Assembly (NCBI RefSeq): GCF_025264645.1 | Contig: NZ_CP073696.1 | Location: 1,674,001-1,738,000, forward strand | DNA: 64,000 bases | Direction: 5' to 3' | Origin: Edaphobacter lichenicola | GTDB lineage: Bacteria > Acidobacteriota > Terriglobia > Terriglobales > Acidobacteriaceae | Shown here: piece after piece, positions 62,217 to 64,000 of the stretch | Layout: every line of letters begins with the position of its first letter | Position numbering within the stretch: position 1 is the stretch's first letter | Program-made: the position numbers and the translations under genes | The notes under the pieces: generated by a model | The model's input: only the letters and a program-made list of their open reading frames with translations | Told to the model about the DNA's origin: nothing | Databases searched by the model: none

Positions 62217-63095
62217 TCACCGAAGCGACAGCATGGTCTCCTCTTCACCGGAGTTCAAAAAGAGAAGCATCCCTGCACCTGCAGCCAGCAGAATCGTGCC
62301 ACAGGCAAGCCGCACCGTCACCTCAGGCCCAACCAGAACATAGCTCTCCAAAATTGTCAGCAAAGGAATCAACAAACACCGTGCAGCAAACCGCACTGGA
62401 GGCATCTCCCGCAGCAACCAGACGATGAGGACAACCTCGACCACATCCACCAACGACCCGAGTGAGATAACCGAAGCCAATCCGCTCACTCTCCAGACGG
62501 CGTCCCGGCCAACAACACTGCAGGCCAGCAAAAAAGCTGCATTCGCAAGGCAAACCGCGGCCACCGCCTGCAGCAGATCAACTCCTCGCAGCAGTCGATA
62601 CAGCCACACACTCGATAGCCCAACCAGCACCACCGCGGCACAAACCGCGCCAAGCATCAGTCGGCCGAGAAGCGTCCCGGAGAAGCCCATCGGCAACAGC
62701 AGCAAGAGACCGCCCAGCCCTGCCAGCGCCGGAATAAGAAACCGCCTGACGCCGCGCTCTTCCTCTCCAGCCGCGACCGCCATCACGACAACCACAGGAA
62801 CCATCGCAAACAACGCTGATCGACTGATCTCCGAAACGCTCCCTTGTGTCCACTCCACAATCGCCACAGGAACCCCGAAGAATCCCACACTCATCAAGCC
62901 CAGACGCAGGCCGCCACTCCACGACCACCCTCTGTTCCCCCCAAGCAATAGAGCAAACACTCCAATCACCGCATAACGAACGCCCTGTTGCTCAATGACT
63001 GGCAACTCCTGCCCATGAGGAATCACCCACGACGTCGCAGACAGGATACAAAGCACCGCAAACGCACTCCACACAGAACGGCTCATGATCTCCAC
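62217..63095 (-). CDS. EamA/DMT-like membrane protein
   Basis: A 292-residue protein with about nine or ten hydrophobic segments. Two halves are alike (SVSEISRSALFAMVPVVVVM and PLLTILESYVLVGPEVTVRLACGTILLAAGAGMLLF), the pattern of EamA/DMT transporters (metabolite or drug export). Met4 (63086) is a probable start. Substrate unknown. Confidence 0.8.
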   Translation of the reverse strand: MEIMSRSVWSAFAVLCILSATSWVIPHGQELPVIEQQGVRYAVIGVFALLLGGNRGWSWSGGLRLGLMSVGFFGVPVAIVEWTQGSVSEISRSALFAMVPVVVVMAVAAGEEERGVRRFLIPALAGLGGLLLLLPMGFSGTLLGRLMLGAVCAAVVLVGLSSVWLYRLLRGVDLLQAVAAVCLANAAFLLACSVVGRDAVWRVSGLASVISLGSLVDVVEVVLIVWLLREMPPVRFAARCLLIPLLTILESYVLVGPEVTVRLACGTILLAAGAGMLLFLNSGEEETMLSLR

Positions 63096-63112
63096 TCGCG
63101 ATAGAGACAGAA

Positions 63113-63134
63113 AGACCGCGCCAATGCGCGGTCT
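63113..63134 (-). terminator. Likely pnp terminator
   Basis: Stem AGACCGCGC/GCGCGGTCT with a four-base loop, followed on the minus strand by a U-rich TTTCTGTC. Confidence 0.7.
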
Positions 63135-63158
63135 CTCTGGTAAGGACTAAGGTACAAC

Positions 63159-64000
63159 CTATCGATTGCCGCCACCACCCGAAGGTGCACCGGAACCCGT
63201 ACCACCTGGCCTGCGACCACCGCGGCGACGTCTTCCGCCACCCGGCCGGCGCTGGCCGCCAGGAGCATTTCCTGCCTGGCCGCCGCCTGCCGGAACAGGA
63301 ACAGCACCATCAGCGCGATTAAAGTTAGGCTCGTCCGAGGACTCGTCACCATCCTCGTCGAAGTCGTCGCCGTCATCGTCCGTAAGATTGTCTCCAGCGG
63401 GAGCATGCTCCGCCACAGGCCGCGATGTACCAGCTTCGACACTCGCTCCATCGGTCCCAATCTGACCCGGCTCCGGAAGACCAAGCTTCGCGCGCTGTTC
63501 ACGCAAGACAGCTTTCCTTGAGAGCTTGATGCGGTTCCCTTCGATCGCCAGCACCTTCACCAGGATCTGATCGCCTTCGCGCAGCTCATCCTTGACCTCC
63601 TTCACGCGATGTTCCGCGATCTCGGAGACATGCAACAAGCCGTCGGTTCCAGGGAAGATCTCAACAAACGCGCCGAACTCAGCGAGACGAACCACCTTGC
63701 CCAGATACGTCTTTCCAATCTCAGGCACCGCAGTCAGATCGCTGATCATCTGGATCGCCCGGGCAAGACCATCCGCATCGCTCGAAGCGACGTTGACTCG
63801 TCCCGTATCGTCCACATCGATCTTGACGCCGGTCGCATCAATGATGCCGCGAATCACCTTGCCACCCGGCCCAATCAGATCGCGGATCTTATCCGTAGGA
63901 ATCTGAATGGTGTGAATGCGCGGCGCAAACTGCGACTTCTCCTGGTTCGCACCAGCGATCACCCCATCCATCGTGTCCAACAGAAAGAGCCGGCCTTGCC
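63159..64000 (-). CDS. pnp: Polyribonucleotide nucleotidyltransferase (PNPase), C-terminal part
   Basis: The frame runs off the window end, so the two RNase PH domains are missing. Visible: end of the catalytic core (QGRLFLLDTMD), a KH domain (IPTDKIRDLIGPGGKVIRGI), an S1 domain (GKVVRLAEFGAFVEIFPGTDGLLHVSEIA) and a long acidic then Gly/Arg-rich tail (GGGRRRRGGRRPGG), which is unusually basic and may bind RNA. PNPase degrades RNA 3' to 5' in the degradosome. A hairpin follows the stop. Confidence 0.95.
   Translation of the reverse strand, partial: QGRLFLLDTMDGVIAGANQEKSQFAPRIHTIQIPTDKIRDLIGPGGKVIRGIIDATGVKIDVDDTGRVNVASSDADGLARAIQMISDLTAVPEIGKTYLGKVVRLAEFGAFVEIFPGTDGLLHVSEIAEHRVKEVKDELREGDQILVKVLAIEGNRIKLSRKAVLREQRAKLGLPEPGQIGTDGASVEAGTSRPVAEHAPAGDNLTDDDGDDFDEDGDESSDEPNFNRADGAVPVPAGGGQAGNAPGGQRRPGGGRRRRGGRRPGGTGSGAPSGGGGNR

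Overview
The window looks like chromosomal DNA of an Acidobacteriota (Terriglobia; Edaphobacter/Granulicella/Terriglobus-like) soil bacterium. Evidence: an ADOP-type permease, a VWFA-related 'Acidobacterial domain' protein, a stand-alone SpoIVB/S55-type protease, a complete pqqABCDE operon and many secreted beta-rich proteins of kinds common in that phylum. GC is moderately high, and SpoIVB/Clp/Lol/UvrB/MutS-type core genes are mixed with accessory islands. The genus is inference.

Layout. 0-6.3 kb is a worn accessory zone: a truncated prolyl oligopeptidase at the window edge, a winged-helix protein cut short (possible pPIWI-associated nuclease), a NamZ/DUF1343 hydrolase, the tail of a lost outer-membrane protein, a tannase/feruloyl esterase, and a 45-bp 3' piece of tRNA-Asp that looks like an attachment-site scar. 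6.3-12.4 kb (minus strand) is pqqA-B-C-D-E followed 20 bp later by a PerR-like regulator and katG. 12.6-18.2 kb (plus) holds mutS, anmK and an orphan oligopeptide-binding lipoprotein. 18.3-21.8 kb (minus) is a four-gene secreted/outer-membrane operon: pilin-like, chaperone-like, beta-barrel, pilin-like. It is a candidate minimal chaperone/usher-like system with a barrel much shorter than classical ushers. 22.1-23.9 kb has a protein with a VHL-like C-terminal domain, an undetected integrase pseudogene, and tRNA-Gln(CTG) directly next to it.

24-31 kb contains small secreted proteins, a tautomerase, the VWFA-like protein, an S55-type protease and a zinc alcohol dehydrogenase. 31.4-38.6 kb contains a beta-propeller exoprotein, a TRIC/UPF0126 channel, a LolC/E permease - AhpD-like - LolD operon, and a glycosyltransferase fused to TPR repeats. 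38.9-48.6 kb is proteostasis: clpC, then tig (with an N-terminal His-rich metal-binding-like tail), clpP and clpX, with a cupin, a YtxH protein, a uracil-DNA glycosylase and an aldose-epimerase-like membrane protein between them.

48.7-58.5 kb contains an FAD monooxygenase, a histidine phosphatase, uvrB, an AT-richer 976-residue NACHT STAND NTPase (bacterial NLR-like, probable anti-phage protein) wedged between uvrB and a DNA-3-methyladenine glycosylase gene, a DUF3300 protein and a dienelactone hydrolase. 58.6-64 kb has the ADOP permease, dispersed repeats, two uncharacterised or membrane proteins and the C-terminal part of PNPase (runs off the window).

By eye the plus strand is G-rich up to about 48.6 kb and C-rich after it, whichever strand is coding. 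This suggests a replication-strand switch or an inversion joint. Best candidates for something new: the NACHT gene, the short-barrel chaperone/usher-like operon, and the two tRNA-associated island scars. No CRISPR array, rRNA, intact transposase or intact integrase was seen.
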